This document shows, piece by piece, positions 20,482 through 30,473 of a stretch of 64,000 nt of DNA; positions within the stretch are counted from its first letter, which is position 1, and each line of letters starts with the position of its first letter. The notes under the pieces were generated by a model that searched no databases, was not told the DNA's origin, and saw only the letters and a program-made list of their open reading frames with translations. A program made the position numbers and the translations under genes. Source of the DNA: Malonomonas rubra (GTDB taxonomy: Bacteria; Desulfobacterota; Desulfuromonadia; Desulfuromonadales; Geopsychrobacteraceae). The stretch lies in contig NZ_QKAP01000121.1 of NCBI RefSeq assembly GCF_003247215.1, forward strand, positions 20,274-84,273. Reading direction: 5' to 3'.

Positions 20482-21468
20482 TTACAACAGCTCAGCCAAA
20501 CGTTCTTCGATCCGAATCTTGGCAAACTCAGTCGCCTGCCGGATAGCGATACTGATCGCCACAGGATCAGAGCTGCCGTGACAGATAATTCCGGTCCCGG
20601 CAATCCCAAGCAGCGGAGCTCCGCCATATTCGGCAGGATTGATTTTCTTCTTGAAAGCATTAAAGGCTGACCGACTAAGCAGGTAGCCGATTTTAGCCAG
20701 GAAACGACTTTCGATTTCCCGCTTCAACATGGTGCCGATCGCAACCGCAAGACCTTCTGATACTTTCAACAGCACATTGCCGACGAAACCGTCACAAACA
20801 ACGACATCGACCGATCCGTTATAAACGTCACCACCCTCAACGTAGCCGACATAATTCAAATCGGTCTCTTTGAGTAGCTGATGCGTCTCACGAGTCAGGT
20901 CATTACCTTTCTTTTCTTCTTCGCCATTGGACAAAAGTCCAACTTTCGGACGAGGTTTACCGAGCACCTGCTCGACATAAATACTCCCCATCAATGCGAA
21001 CTGAAGAAGGTTGATCGGTTTGCACTCGACATTAGCGCCCATATCGAGCACCATTGTTTGGCCTTCCAAGGTCGGCACCAGAGTACCGATTGCCGGCCGA
21101 TCAATCCCTTTGACACGACGCAAAACAGCCATGCCGGCAGCCATCGTCGCCCCGGAGTTCCCGGTACTGACTACGGCTGCAGCCCTACCCTGTTTGACCA
21201 AATCGAACGCGACACGGATAGAAGAGTCTTTCTTCTTTCGCACCGCATCCGACGCCGAATCCTCCATACCAACCACTTCACTGGCATGTTGGATTTCAAG
21301 GGACAAACCTTCTGTTTGATGTTTCGCCAGTTCCTGCTGAATCTTTTCTGTATCACCGACAAGAATCGCGGAACAACCCCACTGCCGGGCAGCGGACACC
21401 GCCCCGGCCACTTCTGCAGCCGGGGCGGCATCTCCACCCATTACATCAATAGCAATTTTCAACGACAT
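20482..21468 (-). CDS. plsX: Phosphate acyltransferase PlsX
   Basis: Makes acyl-phosphate from acyl-ACP for phospholipid synthesis; a peripheral membrane enzyme of 328 residues. Family motifs: [56 protein letters not shown] and the C-terminal [21 protein letters not shown]. It is preceded by rpmF at 17 bases. Confidence 0.98.
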   Translation of the reverse strand: MSLKIAIDVMGGDAAPAAEVAGAVSAARQWGCSAILVGDTEKIQQELAKHQTEGLSLEIQHASEVVGMEDSASDAVRKKKDSSIRVAFDLVKQGRAAAVVSTGNSGATMAAGMAVLRRVKGIDRPAIGTLVPTLEGQTMVLDMGANVECKPINLLQFALMGSIYVEQVLGKPRPKVGLLSNGEEEKKGNDLTRETHQLLKETDLNYVGYVEGGDVYNGSVDVVVCDGFVGNVLLKVSEGLAVAIGTMLKREIESRFLAKIGYLLSRSAFNAFKKKINPAEYGGAPLLGIAGTGIICHGSSDPVAISIAIRQATEFAKIRIEERLAELL

Positions 21469-21485
21469 ACGCGCCTTGTCGAAGA

Positions 21486-21668
21486 TTAGATTTCGTCGCT
21501 ATTGATAACTTCTTTACCTTTATAGGTGCCGCAATTTGCACAGACACGATGCGGTTGCTTCGGCTCCTGGCACTGCGGGCAGGTTGAAATACCAGGAGCG
21601 CTAATTGCGTCATGCGCACGACGGGTATGCTTTTTTGCTTTTGATTTCTTACTCTTTGGTACAGCCAT
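21486..21668 (-). CDS. rpmF: 50S ribosomal protein L32
   Basis: 60 residues; the start [20 protein letters not shown] is diagnostic. It keeps a zinc-binding set CPQCQEP followed by CANCGTYKG, the four-cysteine form. It sits between DUF177 and plsX, the usual yceD-rpmF-plsX order. Confidence 0.99.
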   Translation of the reverse strand: MAVPKSKKSKAKKHTRRAHDAISAPGISTCPQCQEPKQPHRVCANCGTYKGKEVINSDEI

Positions 21669-21739
21669 TTTTGTCTCCTTGCAGCCGAACGTCTTAAAGC
21701 TCAGCAGTTTTATTATGATCAGGCGTTCGCCCGCTCGCC

Positions 21740-22297
21740 CTACTTATCGGACGACTCTATTTTCAGACCGGCAAGGGCCGAAAACTTGTTGTTAAAAACC
21801 TTCTTTTCGCAATGACACTTCTCAACATTCAGATTGCAGCCACATTCACTGCACAAACCGGCACAATCTTCAGAGCAGAGTGGACTGATCGGCAATGCCA
21901 TCACCAACTGATCCTGCAGAGGCGGCAGCAACTCAAGGGATTCGTCTTTATAATAAACAAGCCCTAGTTCATCGGTCTCCAGTTCAACCTCATCGCCCTC
22001 CTCTGCAGCATTTTCATCAGCAACATGCGGCGTGAAGGTGAAGGCGAACTCGCCTGACAAATCAATATCGTACGGTTGCAGGCAGCGACCACAAATCAGA
22101 TTGACCCGTGACTTAAAATGACCATCGACTTCTACAAGCTGTCCCAATTTCTGAAACCGCAATTGAAAAATGACCGGGGCGACGAAACGAACCTCTTCCT
22201 GCCCTTCCATTTTCACCAAAACCGGAAAATCTGCAGCGTTGCAGACCATTTCCCGATTTAGACCAGCTTCTTTAATGTCTTTCAACTCAAGGTGCAT
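21740..22297 (-). CDS. yceD: DUF177 (YceD-like) protein
   Basis: A 185-residue DUF177 protein with conserved [18 protein letters not shown] and a C-terminal cysteine cluster ([22 protein letters not shown]) that could bind zinc. Homologues are linked to 23S rRNA/50S maturation, but the mechanism is not clear from sequence. It is the first gene of the rpmF-plsX-fab transcript and has a good promoter just upstream. Start: ATG at 22297 with GGAG 9 bases before; a TTG one codon earlier is an alternative. Confidence 0.9.
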   Translation of the reverse strand: MHLELKDIKEAGLNREMVCNAADFPVLVKMEGQEEVRFVAPVIFQLRFQKLGQLVEVDGHFKSRVNLICGRCLQPYDIDLSGEFAFTFTPHVADENAAEEGDEVELETDELGLVYYKDESLELLPPLQDQLVMALPISPLCSEDCAGLCSECGCNLNVEKCHCEKKVFNNKFSALAGLKIESSDK

Positions 22298-22326
22298 CAA
22301 ATTCAGCTCCAGAGCAAAAAGTGAAC

Positions 22327-22354
22327 AGTATAAAGAGAGCCTTAATCATGTCAA
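22327..22354 (-). promoter_or_regulatory. Sigma-70-type promoter for the DUF177-rpmF-plsX-fab operon
   Basis: The -35 TTGACA (22349-22354), a 16-base spacer and the -10 TATACT (22327-22332) are on the minus strand. The predicted start is near 22320, about 23 bases before the DUF177 ATG. It is one of the best promoter matches in the window and fits a highly expressed operon. Confidence 0.75.
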
Positions 22355-22432
22355 GGGAAAAGGGCTCCAATTATGCTGACAGAGAACGGCGAGTTTTCTT
22401 AGCCCATCGTCGGGTAATTTGCAAGGTTTTTT

Positions 22433-22460
22433 TTGAACGAGAAAATGCTATCAATATAAC
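22433..22460 (+). promoter_or_regulatory. Promoter-like elements for mazG
   Basis: TTGAAC (22433-22438), a 16-base spacer and TATAAC (22455-22460) on the plus strand, about 78 bases before the mazG ATG. Divergent from the fab-operon promoter in the same gap. Confidence 0.5.
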
Positions 22461-22537
22461 TGGCAACCAAGTACCTCTCAGGCAAGTCAACCCATCAAAA
22501 TCTATAGAATTTTAAAACATTTTACAGGAACACAGAA

Positions 22538-23233
22538 ATGAGCGCCGATAAACAACTGAAGACCTTCCGTGAACTAATCGATATCATGGCCCTACTCAGG
22601 TCAGAAAATGGCTGCCCGTGGGATCGCCAGCAGACCCCCGAATCCTTAAAGAAGCATATCCTTGAAGAATCCTATGAACTTCTGGAAGCGATCGATACCG
22701 ACAACCCGAATGACATATGTGACGAACTCGGAGATCTACTCCTTCAAATTGTTTTCCAAGCGCAGATTTTTTCTGAAAAGGGAAATTTCGACATTGCCGA
22801 TGTTGCAAAGTCGATCAGCGAAAAGCTCAAACGCCGCCACCCGCATATTTTCGACGACGCCAGCTACGAGGGACACGAACAGCGCTGGGAAGAAATCAAG
22901 CGCCAGGAGCGCAGCGAAAAAGGACTGCCGGACACCCTCGCCCAGCGCCTTCCGAAAACCCTCCCAGCACTTAAACGATGTACGAAATTTGCTAAGAAGT
23001 GTCCCCAAAAAACTTCAACCGAAATCTTGGCAGGAATGCATATGTCACTAAAAAATATTGGATTTTTAACAATGGAATATAAATCCAAAAAATCCGAACT
23101 GGAAGAGGAAATGAGCCAACTACTGCTTGCTGCCTGCAAGTTGGCTGCAGTAATCAATCTCGATCCTGAAGATCTTCTGAGAAAAAAAACCAGTCAACTC
23201 ATCTACGAAATTGACTCAAAGCACAACCTGTAA
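22538..23233 (+). CDS. mazG: Nucleoside triphosphate pyrophosphohydrolase MazG
   Basis: Hydrolyses (d)NTPs to monophosphates, a house-cleaning enzyme. 231 residues against about 260 in E. coli. The first MazG domain (about residues 20-110) is intact, with NGCPWDRQQTPESLKKH, the metal motif EESYELLEA, and DELGDLLLQIVFQ. In the second domain the usual E-L-G-D metal motif reads EMSQ (in EEEMSQLLLAACKLAAV) and the segment before it is shortened, so that half looks catalytically dead. In E. coli it is the C-terminal domain that is the more active. It is flanked by the fab operon and an AT-rich gap. Confidence 0.92.
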   Translation: MSADKQLKTFRELIDIMALLRSENGCPWDRQQTPESLKKHILEESYELLEAIDTDNPNDICDELGDLLLQIVFQAQIFSEKGNFDIADVAKSISEKLKRRHPHIFDDASYEGHEQRWEEIKRQERSEKGLPDTLAQRLPKTLPALKRCTKFAKKCPQKTSTEILAGMHMSLKNIGFLTMEYKSKKSELEEEMSQLLLAACKLAAVINLDPEDLLRKKTSQLIYEIDSKHNL

Positions 23234-23491
23234 TAGGGTCACAACTTCTAAAGTTATCGAAAAACAAACACTTTTGGAGACCGTCCACAATATTTGTGGA
23301 AAACTTGTTGAAAACCCTGTTGAATAAAACTAAACCTTGGCATTTACTGACTCCTTCTGCGGGTTGCCTATTTTTTAACCATTTATTTTATTTAGTATTT
23401 TCAGTAAGTTACAATACAAGGTCTGTTAAATATGAAATTTACCAAATAGCGAACAAGTTTAATTTACAATTTCTTACGAAAGAAGCGGTTG
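23234..23491. other. AT-rich intergenic region without a gene
   Basis: About 255 bases with no believable coding frame. It is clearly richer in A+T than its surroundings. It contains the imperfect palindrome TCCACAATATTTGTGGA (23283-23299) and then GTTGAAAA and GTTGAATAAA close together. Late AT-rich bases probably hold the fxsA promoter. Nothing here is recognised with certainty. Confidence 0.4.
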
Positions 23492-23884
23492 ATGTTTATA
23501 AAACTCCTATTTATCTTCACCTTAGTCCCGGTCATTGAACTTTACGTCCTGATTGAAGCAGGCCGCCAACTCGGAGTGGGGCCTACGATCGCCATGATCT
23601 TTATTACCGGCATCGCTGGAGCCTATCTGGCAAGAAGTCAGGGGTTCAGCCTGATCGGCAGAATTCAGAAAGATTTAAATGAAGGCCGCGTTCCCGCTAG
23701 CGAGATGATGGATGGGGCAATGATTCTGGCCGGGGGGCTACTGTTACTCACCCCCGGATTCTGTACCGACCTGATCGGCTTTTGCCTACTGACCCCAGCA
23801 ACCCGTGCAATTTTTAAGGGCTGGCTGCAGAAATGGCTGGAGAGAAAGATCGCTCGTGGAGAAATCCACTTCAGACGTTTTTAG
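23492..23884 (+). CDS. fxsA: FxsA family cytoplasmic-membrane protein
   Basis: 130 residues. The first ~80 are hydrophobic with the FxsA pattern LVPVIELYVLIEAGRQLG, then GPTIAMIFITGIAGAYLARSQG, and AGGLLLLTPGFCTDLIGFCLL. A basic tail follows (WLERKIARGEIHFRRF). In E. coli, FxsA overproduction relieves phage T7 exclusion by F plasmids; its normal role is unknown. The ATG at 23492 is preferred over a TTG one codon before. It converges with murJ, with only 2 bases between stops. Confidence 0.9.
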   Translation: MFIKLLFIFTLVPVIELYVLIEAGRQLGVGPTIAMIFITGIAGAYLARSQGFSLIGRIQKDLNEGRVPASEMMDGAMILAGGLLLLTPGFCTDLIGFCLLTPATRAIFKGWLQKWLERKIARGEIHFRRF

Positions 23885-23886
23885 TT

Positions 23887-25458
23887 TTAGTTTGCCGACT
23901 TGCGTTTTTTCAACAAGCGCAGCCCCTGTTGCAATTCTTCTATTCTTAATAACAGACAGGCACCGAGGAAAACAGCAACACCAGAACCGACTGCAGCCAA
24001 TAGTACCCCACCCTGCCACAGCTTGTCTCCACCCTGCTGCCACTCAGCAAAGGAAAGTAGAAAATGGACCACCGCCGCCATCAGCAGGCTGGCCGGGACA
24101 ACTTTAAAAAAAGGCGTCCAGAGTGAGACCTGCACCAGCGGACCAACTTGCTTGCGCAGTAGAACAAGCAATAGAACTGCATTAAACAGCGAGGCCAACG
24201 TCAGCGCAACCGCCAAGCCGAGATGCTGGAAAAACTGCATCAGAACCACTCCCAGTAGCAGATTGACCAGCAGCGTCCAAAAAGAAACCCAGACCGGCGT
24301 ACGGGTATCTTTTAGGGCGTAAAAGGTCTGCGAAGCGATCCGGCTATAACCGACAAACAACAGGCCGGGAGCATAACAGATCAACGCCCACGCTGTATTC
24401 TGCAAGGCAATCGAATCGAACTCCCCACCAAGAAAAAACAACGAGTAGACAGGTATCGCACACAACACCAGCCCGACAATTGCGGGCAGGGTAAAAATCG
24501 TGATCAGCGTCAGCGCAAAGCCCAACGAACGCCTCATCCCGGCAAGATCCTTGTCAGCAACTTGCTGACTCATCATCGGCAACGCCGCCTGCGCAAGAGA
24601 AACAATAAATATCCCCTGTGGGAACTCGAACAAGCGCTGTGCGTAATAAAGATAAGAAACACTGCCCTCCGGCAAAAGTGAAGCGAGCAAGCGACTGACA
24701 ATAATATTAATCTGGTAAATCGCAACGCCCGCAATTCCTGGCAACATCAGGGAAACTATTTTTCGTAGTTGTTTATCGCGCCAGAAATCAAACTCAAAGC
24801 TGAAGCGGATGCGATACTTCAACATAACCGGAAATTGCAGCAAGAGCTGCACTACCCCCCCGGCCAGCACGCCGACCGCCAAGGCAAAAATCGGCTGTTC
24901 GAACAAAAACCCTAAGCATAAAGCACTAAGGATCATGGACAGATTGAGAAACAGGGGAGATAGCGACGGCAGAAAAAAATGGCCACGCACATTGAGAATC
25001 CCAGTAATCAACGCAAGAAGAGAGACTAGCCCGACATACGGAAACATCAAACGATTCAACCGATCGGTCAACTCGAGCTTTCCCTCAATATGGCCAAAAC
25101 CATAACCGATTCCCTGTACGATCCAGGGAGAACAAACGATTCCGACCGTGACCACCACCAGCATCACCAACAATAATATCGTGACGCAGCGATTGGCTAG
25201 CCTCTGTGCCTCTGCTTCACCACGCTGATGAAAAACTTCGGAAAAGGTCGGCACAAAGGCAGCGGTCAAAGATCCCTCGCCGAAAAAACGCCGCAAGAGG
25301 TTCGGAATGGTAAATGCCATGAAAAATGCATCAGTCGCAAAACCGGCACCAAACATACGGGCAACGATGACATCACGCACCAACCCGGCAATGCGGCTCA
25401 ACGAGGTAGCAAACGCCATGACCAGGGTTGCTGCCGCTATTTTTTTCTGAATTGACAT
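23887..25458 (-). CDS. murJ: Lipid II flippase MurJ
   Basis: A 523-residue integral membrane protein of the MOP superfamily with about 14 membrane spans. It moves lipid II across the inner membrane for peptidoglycan synthesis. Typical segments: SLSRIAGLVRDVIVARMFGAG, FFGEGSLTAAFVPTFSEV, SYLYYAQRLFEFPQGIFIVSL and ALKDTRTPVW. No ribosome site is obvious before the ATG. It is divergent from rpsT. Confidence 0.96.
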   Translation of the reverse strand: MSIQKKIAAATLVMAFATSLSRIAGLVRDVIVARMFGAGFATDAFFMAFTIPNLLRRFFGEGSLTAAFVPTFSEVFHQRGEAEAQRLANRCVTILLLVMLVVVTVGIVCSPWIVQGIGYGFGHIEGKLELTDRLNRLMFPYVGLVSLLALITGILNVRGHFFLPSLSPLFLNLSMILSALCLGFLFEQPIFALAVGVLAGGVVQLLLQFPVMLKYRIRFSFEFDFWRDKQLRKIVSLMLPGIAGVAIYQINIIVSRLLASLLPEGSVSYLYYAQRLFEFPQGIFIVSLAQAALPMMSQQVADKDLAGMRRSLGFALTLITIFTLPAIVGLVLCAIPVYSLFFLGGEFDSIALQNTAWALICYAPGLLFVGYSRIASQTFYALKDTRTPVWVSFWTLLVNLLLGVVLMQFFQHLGLAVALTLASLFNAVLLLVLLRKQVGPLVQVSLWTPFFKVVPASLLMAAVVHFLLSFAEWQQGGDKLWQGGVLLAAVGSGVAVFLGACLLLRIEELQQGLRLLKKRKSAN

Positions 25459-25539
25459 TTAAAAAAATTAATCCTTTGATTAAAATCGATAACCTACTGA
25501 AGCTACGAAAAAAACTCTATCGGATTATCAATTTCTAAC

Positions 25540-25568
25540 TTGACAGAGAAGAGCTTCGCGACTATTAT
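25540..25568 (+). promoter_or_regulatory. Strong sigma-70-type promoter for rpsT
   Basis: TTGACA (25540-25545), a 17-base spacer and TATTAT (25563-25568). The predicted start is about 40 bases before the rpsT GTG. Confidence 0.75.
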
Positions 25569-25614
25569 CCCGTGACTTTTAGATAGATACACCAACAAAT
25601 CAAGGAGAAGCAAC

Positions 25615-25878
25615 GTGGCCAATCACAAATCGGCAGAAAAGCGCAACAAACAAAATGCGATCCGTAATGTCCGCAATAACCATATTCGTTCCACCATGCG
25701 CACCCTGGTTAAACAAGTCCGCGAAGCAGCAGCAGCAGGCGAAAAGGATGCGGCAGCAGAAGCGCTAAAAAAAGCGATTCCCTACATTGACAAAACGGCA
25801 ACCAAGGGTGTTATCCACAAAGCGACCGCCAGCCGGAAAATTTCTCGGCTGGCCAAGTTGGTCAACAGCATCGGCTAA
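25615..25878 (+). CDS. rpsT: 30S ribosomal protein S20
   Basis: 87 residues starting at a GTG with AAGGAG 7-8 bases upstream. MANHKSAEKRNKQNAIRN and the C-terminal GVIHKATASRKISRLAKLVN are diagnostic. It binds 16S rRNA early in assembly. It is monocistronic, with its own promoter and terminator, as is usual. A non-ATG start also limits rpsT in E. coli. Confidence 0.99.
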   Translation: MANHKSAEKRNKQNAIRNVRNNHIRSTMRTLVKQVREAAAAGEKDAAAEALKKAIPYIDKTATKGVIHKATASRKISRLAKLVNSIG

Positions 25879-25900
25879 GGTTCGCAATAAACTTAAAAAT

Positions 25901-25925
25901 AGGGGCTCTTGCAGCCCCTTTTTTA
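25901..25925 (+). terminator. Rho-independent terminator after rpsT
   Basis: AGGGGCT and AGCCCCT form a 7-bp stem around CTTGC, followed by a run of T (25919-25924). It abuts the holA stop on the other strand. Confidence 0.9.
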
Positions 25926-26921
25926 TCAACCCTTTCGGCTTAACCGCAGCAACAGGTTCTCCAACAAAGCCTCAGCATCTGCCCCGCTCGATTTCATTGC
26001 CAAATCGGTCTCTAAAAAAAGCTGAAACGCCCTATAAAAGTCATTTCGCGAAAACCGCTTCCCTTGGCTGATCATCGACTGAACAACAAAAAACGGCACT
26101 CCGGCAACACTTGCAATATCCCGTACCCCCCTGTTCTGAACTTGAAGTTCACGAACTTTCCATAGCTGCCTAAAGTGGCGCACTAGTAGCGACAGGATTT
26201 TCAAGGGCGCTTCTCCTGCATCGGCCAGCTGTTTAGCCAGGCTGAGTGATTTGGCAACATCACCGCAACCGACCGCGTTGCCCAGATTGAAAATATTTTC
26301 GGCCCGCCCTTTGGAAACCACTGCGTGGACATCGGTTAGATCAACCAATCTCCGCTCACCAAGATAGGTCAGCAACTTCTCCAGTTCCGCATGAACCTCA
26401 TGCAAACTCTCCCCCACCATGCTGCAAAAAAGCTCAAGTGCATCAGCAGAAATACGGTAGTCTCGCGTGTCGAGAAAACTCCGGATATGTCCCGGCAATT
26501 CACGCTCTGACAGTGGCCTAAACTCAACCATGGTACCGGACTTTTTGAATTTCTGGAAAAACTTGCGCCGGCTATCAATCTTCTCGGCAACGAACAGCAG
26601 GCAGGTTTCTGGGACCGGCTCTTTCAAATAAGGGAGCAGTTCATCCAGTTCGGCGGCAGGAAGCAGGTGAGCGTCCTTAATGGTTACTAACCGCCTAGAT
26701 GCAAAAAACGGCAAGGTACGAGCTGACTCAATAATGCTGGTCGCAGCAGCATCCTTGCCGTAAAACTGATTATCGTTGAAATCGTCCTTATCGGACTCAA
26801 GAACAGCACGACGGACCAGTCGCACTGCGCGCTGTACAAGGAAAGTTTCTTTCCCGTAGAGAAAAAGAAGCTCTGGGATTTTTCCGACTTTCAGATTGCT
26901 AAACAGCTCGTCAGCGGTCAT
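25926..26921 (-). CDS. holA: DNA polymerase III delta subunit
   Basis: The clamp-loader subunit that opens the beta ring; 331 residues from the ATG at 26921. A TTG at 26936, overlapping the lptE stop, is an alternative start. Family features: PELLFLYGKETFLVQRAV near the N-terminus, LPFFASRRLVTIKDA, and a C-terminal helical collar with LVRHFRQLWKVRELQ. The lptE-holA pairing is conserved, as in E. coli. The partner delta-prime gene (holB) is at 45.8 kb. Confidence 0.93.
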   Translation of the reverse strand: MTADELFSNLKVGKIPELLFLYGKETFLVQRAVRLVRRAVLESDKDDFNDNQFYGKDAAATSIIESARTLPFFASRRLVTIKDAHLLPAAELDELLPYLKEPVPETCLLFVAEKIDSRRKFFQKFKKSGTMVEFRPLSERELPGHIRSFLDTRDYRISADALELFCSMVGESLHEVHAELEKLLTYLGERRLVDLTDVHAVVSKGRAENIFNLGNAVGCGDVAKSLSLAKQLADAGEAPLKILSLLVRHFRQLWKVRELQVQNRGVRDIASVAGVPFFVVQSMISQGKRFSRNDFYRAFQLFLETDLAMKSSGADAEALLENLLLRLSRKG

Positions 26922-26932
26922 CAGGTTACCGC

Positions 26933-27439
26933 TCAAAAATCATCCAGCATACGGGAAAGAAGTTCTTCAGAGATGCGCAAACTGATCTCATCAATCGCTT
27001 CGCGCTCGAAATCTTCTTGTATGGCCTTATCGTCATCGGCAAGATACTCTTCTTTCCAGGAAACATTCCCCTGCCAAAGTAGTCGCCCATCTGATACCTG
27101 ACGCAACACTGCATCGATCGTCATGGTTGCGCGATATTCACTGATGTCGTCGCTGGTATCGTAAGCGATCGGCTTACTGGCGTAAGAGCTGACCACCCCC
27201 TCCAGAACGGCCTCTGCCTGATCAAGACTTTCAACCTGTGAAATATTACTGTTACGGCCAAAAACAACGCTGATCTCATTACTGACCAGACTTTCCAACT
27301 GTGGCTCTTTGGTTTTATTGACGAACAGGGGTATGTAGACCGTCTTCACCTTGCCCGGGAGGGAACCACCCTTGCCAGGGAAATGATACCCGCAACCGAT
27401 TAGAAGAAGAAAGATGACCGCCGCCAGATATTTCATCAT
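26933..27439 (-). CDS. lptE: LPS-assembly lipoprotein LptE
   Basis: An outer-membrane lipoprotein that plugs the LptD barrel and helps place LPS. 168 residues. The lipoprotein signal [20 protein letters not shown] has its lipobox cysteine at residue 16. The body has [24 protein letters not shown], as in the LptE/RlpB family. It overlaps the leuS stop by ATGA and is followed by holA. Confidence 0.9.
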   Translation of the reverse strand: MMKYLAAVIFLLLIGCGYHFPGKGGSLPGKVKTVYIPLFVNKTKEPQLESLVSNEISVVFGRNSNISQVESLDQAEAVLEGVVSSYASKPIAYDTSDDISEYRATMTIDAVLRQVSDGRLLWQGNVSWKEEYLADDDKAIQEDFEREAIDEISLRISEELLSRMLDDF

Positions 27440-29991
27440 GACACCACAATATTGATCAAGCGACCCGGCACAACGATGATTTTCCGGACCTGTTTATCGG
27501 CGACAAAACGCTGCACGTTCGGTTCCACCAACGCAGCCGCCTCCGCGGCTGCGTTGTCAGCATCAGCAGCAAGCGACACCTTGCCACGCACTTTACCGTT
27601 CACCTGCACAACCAGAGTAATTTCATCGGACACCAGAGCTGCCCCATCCAATTTCGGCCAACCAGTTGTCTCGATACTTTCACGGTGCCCAAGTGCTTCC
27701 CAAAGCTCTTCACAAGCATGTGGTACAAACGGATTAAGTAGTCGCACCACCGCCTCAAGCGCTTCTCGCAAAACACCCGGATGCTGGTCGCCATCCTTGA
27801 AGGAATAGATAGCATTGACAAGCTCCATAACCGCGGCAATCGCAGTATTAAAGTGGAAGCGGCCATCGATATCTTCTGTTACCTTCTTGATTGTCTGATG
27901 GGTTTTACGCCGCAGATCAGCTGCCGCTCCGGAAGCGTCGGTCGGAATATCAGCACCACCGATCAATTCAAGGTTATCGAGCACGGCACGCCAAACCCGA
28001 CCGAGGAAGCGTGAACACCCTTCAACCCCTTGCTCGTTCCATTCCAGATCTTTTTCCGGTGGCGCTGCAAACAGGGAGAATAACCGCGCGGTATCCGCCC
28101 CATACTGATCGATCAGGGCATTCGGGTCGATGACGTTCTTTTTCGACTTGCTCATCTTCTCGGTCCGGCCCAACTCTGCGGTCTGGCCACAGTTGATGCA
28201 CTTGCCGTCTGCAACCTGCTCAGGGTAGAGCCAGCCGTGTTCCGAACACTTCTGGGTTTCCATGCAGACCATCCCCTGAGTAAGCAGGTTGGTGAAAGGC
28301 TCATCGACATCGAGCATTCCGAGGTCGCGCAGGACCTTGGTATAGAAGCGCGCGTAAAGCAGGTGCATGACCGCATGCTCGATACCACCGATATACTGGT
28401 CGACCGGTAACCAGTAGTTGGCCGCCTCTTTGTCGAGCGGCCCGTCAGTGTAATTGGGGCTGGCGTAGCGAGCAAAATACCAGGAACTTTCAACAAAGGT
28501 ATCGAAAGTGTCGCTCTCGCGGCGGGCCTGCTTGCCACAGGTCGGGCAATCCACATTGAGAAAAGCTTCGTGTCTGGCCAACGGCGAGCCGCCTTCACCG
28601 GTCAGCTCCACATCGTCCGGCAGGACAACAGGCAAATCGTCCTCAGGAACCGGCACAGCACCGCAGGAACTACAGTAAATTATTGGAATCGGGGTTCCCC
28701 AGTAACGCTGACGGGATACGCCCCAATCACGCAGACGGAAGTTCACGGTCTTCCGTCCCTCGTTCCGCTCATCCAGATAAGCTGCGATCTTTTCTTTGGC
28801 AGTATCGTTCTCTATCCCATTGAACTGTCCGGAATTAACCAGCTGGCCTGGACCGACATAGGCCTCTTCCATCTGGGCAGCAATCAGAGCATCTCCTTCT
28901 GGCTGGATAACCACTTGGATCGGCAGATCATACTTGCGGGCAAATTCGAAATCACGCTGATCATGAGCCGGGACCGCCATAACCGCACCGGTGCCGTAAT
29001 CCATCAAGACAAAATTGGCGAGAAAAACTGGGATTTTGTTGCCAGTCAGAGGGTTGATGCAGTAGGTGCCGGTAAACACCCCAAGCTTTACCAGATCTCC
29101 GCTGGTCCGTTCTATTTTATCCTGACGTTCGACCTTGGCGATAAATTCTTCTACCGCCCCCTGCTGCTCAGTGGTCACCAACTGCTTGACCATCGGATGT
29201 TCAGGAGCCAAACTCATAAAGGTGGCACCGAACAGAGTATCTGGCCTCGTGGTAAAAACCTTGACCTTTGCACTGGTATCGGCAACCGGAAATTCGATTT
29301 CGCAACCGTAGCTCTTGCCAATCCAGTTGCGCTGCATCGCCAGCACCCGTTCCGGCCAGCCGGGAAGTTTTTCAGTAAAGTCGAGCAACTCATCCGCATA
29401 ATCGGTGATCTTGAAGAACCACTGTTCCAGCTCTTTCTGTTCAACCAAACTGTGACAACGCCAGCAGCAACCATCTTCAACCTGTTCATTGGCCAGAACC
29501 GTCGCGCAGTCGGGACACCAGTTGACCGAGGACCCCTTCTTATAGGCAAGTCCGCGCTCGTACATCTTTAGGAAGACCTGCTGTTCCCACCGGTAGTAGT
29601 CGGGATGACAGGTTGCGAATTCGCGTTGCCAGTCATAGGACAGCCCGATCCGCTGTAGCTGTTGCCGCATGCTGTTGATATTCTCGTAGGTCCATTCCGC
29701 TGGGTGGGTTTTGTTTTCGATCGCAGCATTTTCCGCCGGCATCCCAAAGGCGTCCCAGCCCATCGGGTGAAGAACATTGAAGCCTTGCATCCGTTTGAAA
29801 CGAGCGACCACATCACCGATGGCATAGTTGCGGACATGCCCCATATGAATACGGCCGGATGGATAGGGGAACATTTCTAGCAGATAGTACTTCGGCTTAT
29901 CTGAATCTTCAGTAACCCGGAAAGACTGATTCTGCTGCCACCGCTGTTGCCATTTCTGCTCGATATCCTTCGGGATGTACTGCTTATCCAT
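27436..29991 (-). CDS. leuS: Leucyl-tRNA synthetase
   Basis: A class Ia synthetase of 851 residues (E. coli 860) from the ATG at 29991 with GGAGG close upstream; the frame stays open to 30024. Motifs: [16 protein letters not shown] (HIGH region), zinc-like cysteines [12 protein letters not shown], the CP1 editing domain with [26 protein letters not shown] (KMSKS) and the C-terminal [11 protein letters not shown]. Downstream it is coupled to lptE and holA. Confidence 0.98.
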   Translation of the reverse strand: MDKQYIPKDIEQKWQQRWQQNQSFRVTEDSDKPKYYLLEMFPYPSGRIHMGHVRNYAIGDVVARFKRMQGFNVLHPMGWDAFGMPAENAAIENKTHPAEWTYENINSMRQQLQRIGLSYDWQREFATCHPDYYRWEQQVFLKMYERGLAYKKGSSVNWCPDCATVLANEQVEDGCCWRCHSLVEQKELEQWFFKITDYADELLDFTEKLPGWPERVLAMQRNWIGKSYGCEIEFPVADTSAKVKVFTTRPDTLFGATFMSLAPEHPMVKQLVTTEQQGAVEEFIAKVERQDKIERTSGDLVKLGVFTGTYCINPLTGNKIPVFLANFVLMDYGTGAVMAVPAHDQRDFEFARKYDLPIQVVIQPEGDALIAAQMEEAYVGPGQLVNSGQFNGIENDTAKEKIAAYLDERNEGRKTVNFRLRDWGVSRQRYWGTPIPIIYCSSCGAVPVPEDDLPVVLPDDVELTGEGGSPLARHEAFLNVDCPTCGKQARRESDTFDTFVESSWYFARYASPNYTDGPLDKEAANYWLPVDQYIGGIEHAVMHLLYARFYTKVLRDLGMLDVDEPFTNLLTQGMVCMETQKCSEHGWLYPEQVADGKCINCGQTAELGRTEKMSKSKKNVIDPNALIDQYGADTARLFSLFAAPPEKDLEWNEQGVEGCSRFLGRVWRAVLDNLELIGGADIPTDASGAAADLRRKTHQTIKKVTEDIDGRFHFNTAIAAVMELVNAIYSFKDGDQHPGVLREALEAVVRLLNPFVPHACEELWEALGHRESIETTGWPKLDGAALVSDEITLVVQVNGKVRGKVSLAADADNAAAEAAALVEPNVQRFVADKQVRKIIVVPGRLINIVVS

Positions 29992-30055
29992 ATATCCTCC
30001 ATAACGGCACGAACGCCGCCACACATTTCAATCTAAACTTTGTGAGTATATACAC

Positions 30056-30075
30056 GAAAACCGGCATGTGCCGGT
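30056..30075 (-). terminator. Short terminator-like hairpin after infA
   Basis: ACCGGCA and TGCCGGT form a 7-bp stem with a 2-base loop, followed by TTTTCGTG on the minus strand, in the 164-base gap between infA and leuS. The T run is short. Confidence 0.5.
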
Positions 30076-30155
30076 ATCGAGTTTATCGTATCAGGTCGGA
30101 GAAATCACCAAACCAATGTAGATTCTGCTTGAGCCGAAGCCCCTACTGGATCGAA

Positions 30156-30374
30156 TTATTTGGCCCGGTAGGTAATTCTGCCGCGAGTAAGGTCATATGG
30201 GGAAAGCTCCACGGTTACACGGTCGCCGGGCAGAATACGAATATAGTATTTACGCATCTTTCCGGAAATGTGTGCCAGCACTACATGATCATTATCAAGT
30301 TTGACTCGAAACATCGCATTCGGCAACGGCTCGACAACTGTTCCTTCAACCTCAATTGCTTCTTCCTTAGACAA
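30156..30374 (-). CDS. infA: Translation initiation factor IF-1
   Basis: A 72-residue OB-fold protein that binds the 30S A site. It has [40 protein letters not shown] and a C-terminal LTRGRITYR, all standard. It starts [11 protein letters not shown] with AGGAGGAT upstream. It sits alone between leuS and the chemosensory cluster. Confidence 0.98.
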   Translation of the reverse strand: MSKEEAIEVEGTVVEPLPNAMFRVKLDNDHVVLAHISGKMRKYYIRILPGDRVTVELSPYDLTRGRITYRAK

Positions 30375-30473
30375 AGGATCCTCCTGAAATTTAACTTCTT
30401 AACAATTCAATCTGGAATGGACTTATTACATGTTCGCAGCCAACTGTCAAGTCTGGAACAAACCGCATTTCCA

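Noticed and set aside
23234..23491. Chromosome origin of replication
   Set aside because: No dnaA, dnaN, gidA or rnpA nearby, DnaA-box matches are imperfect, and gene orientation does not switch consistently around the site.
23296..23538. 80-codon plus-strand frame between mazG and fxsA
   Set aside because: Low-complexity AT-rich composition, overlaps the fxsA start, no homology-like motif.
28570..29571. A 333-codon open frame on the plus strand
   Set aside because: Antisense to the leuS core, no family features; a shadow frame.
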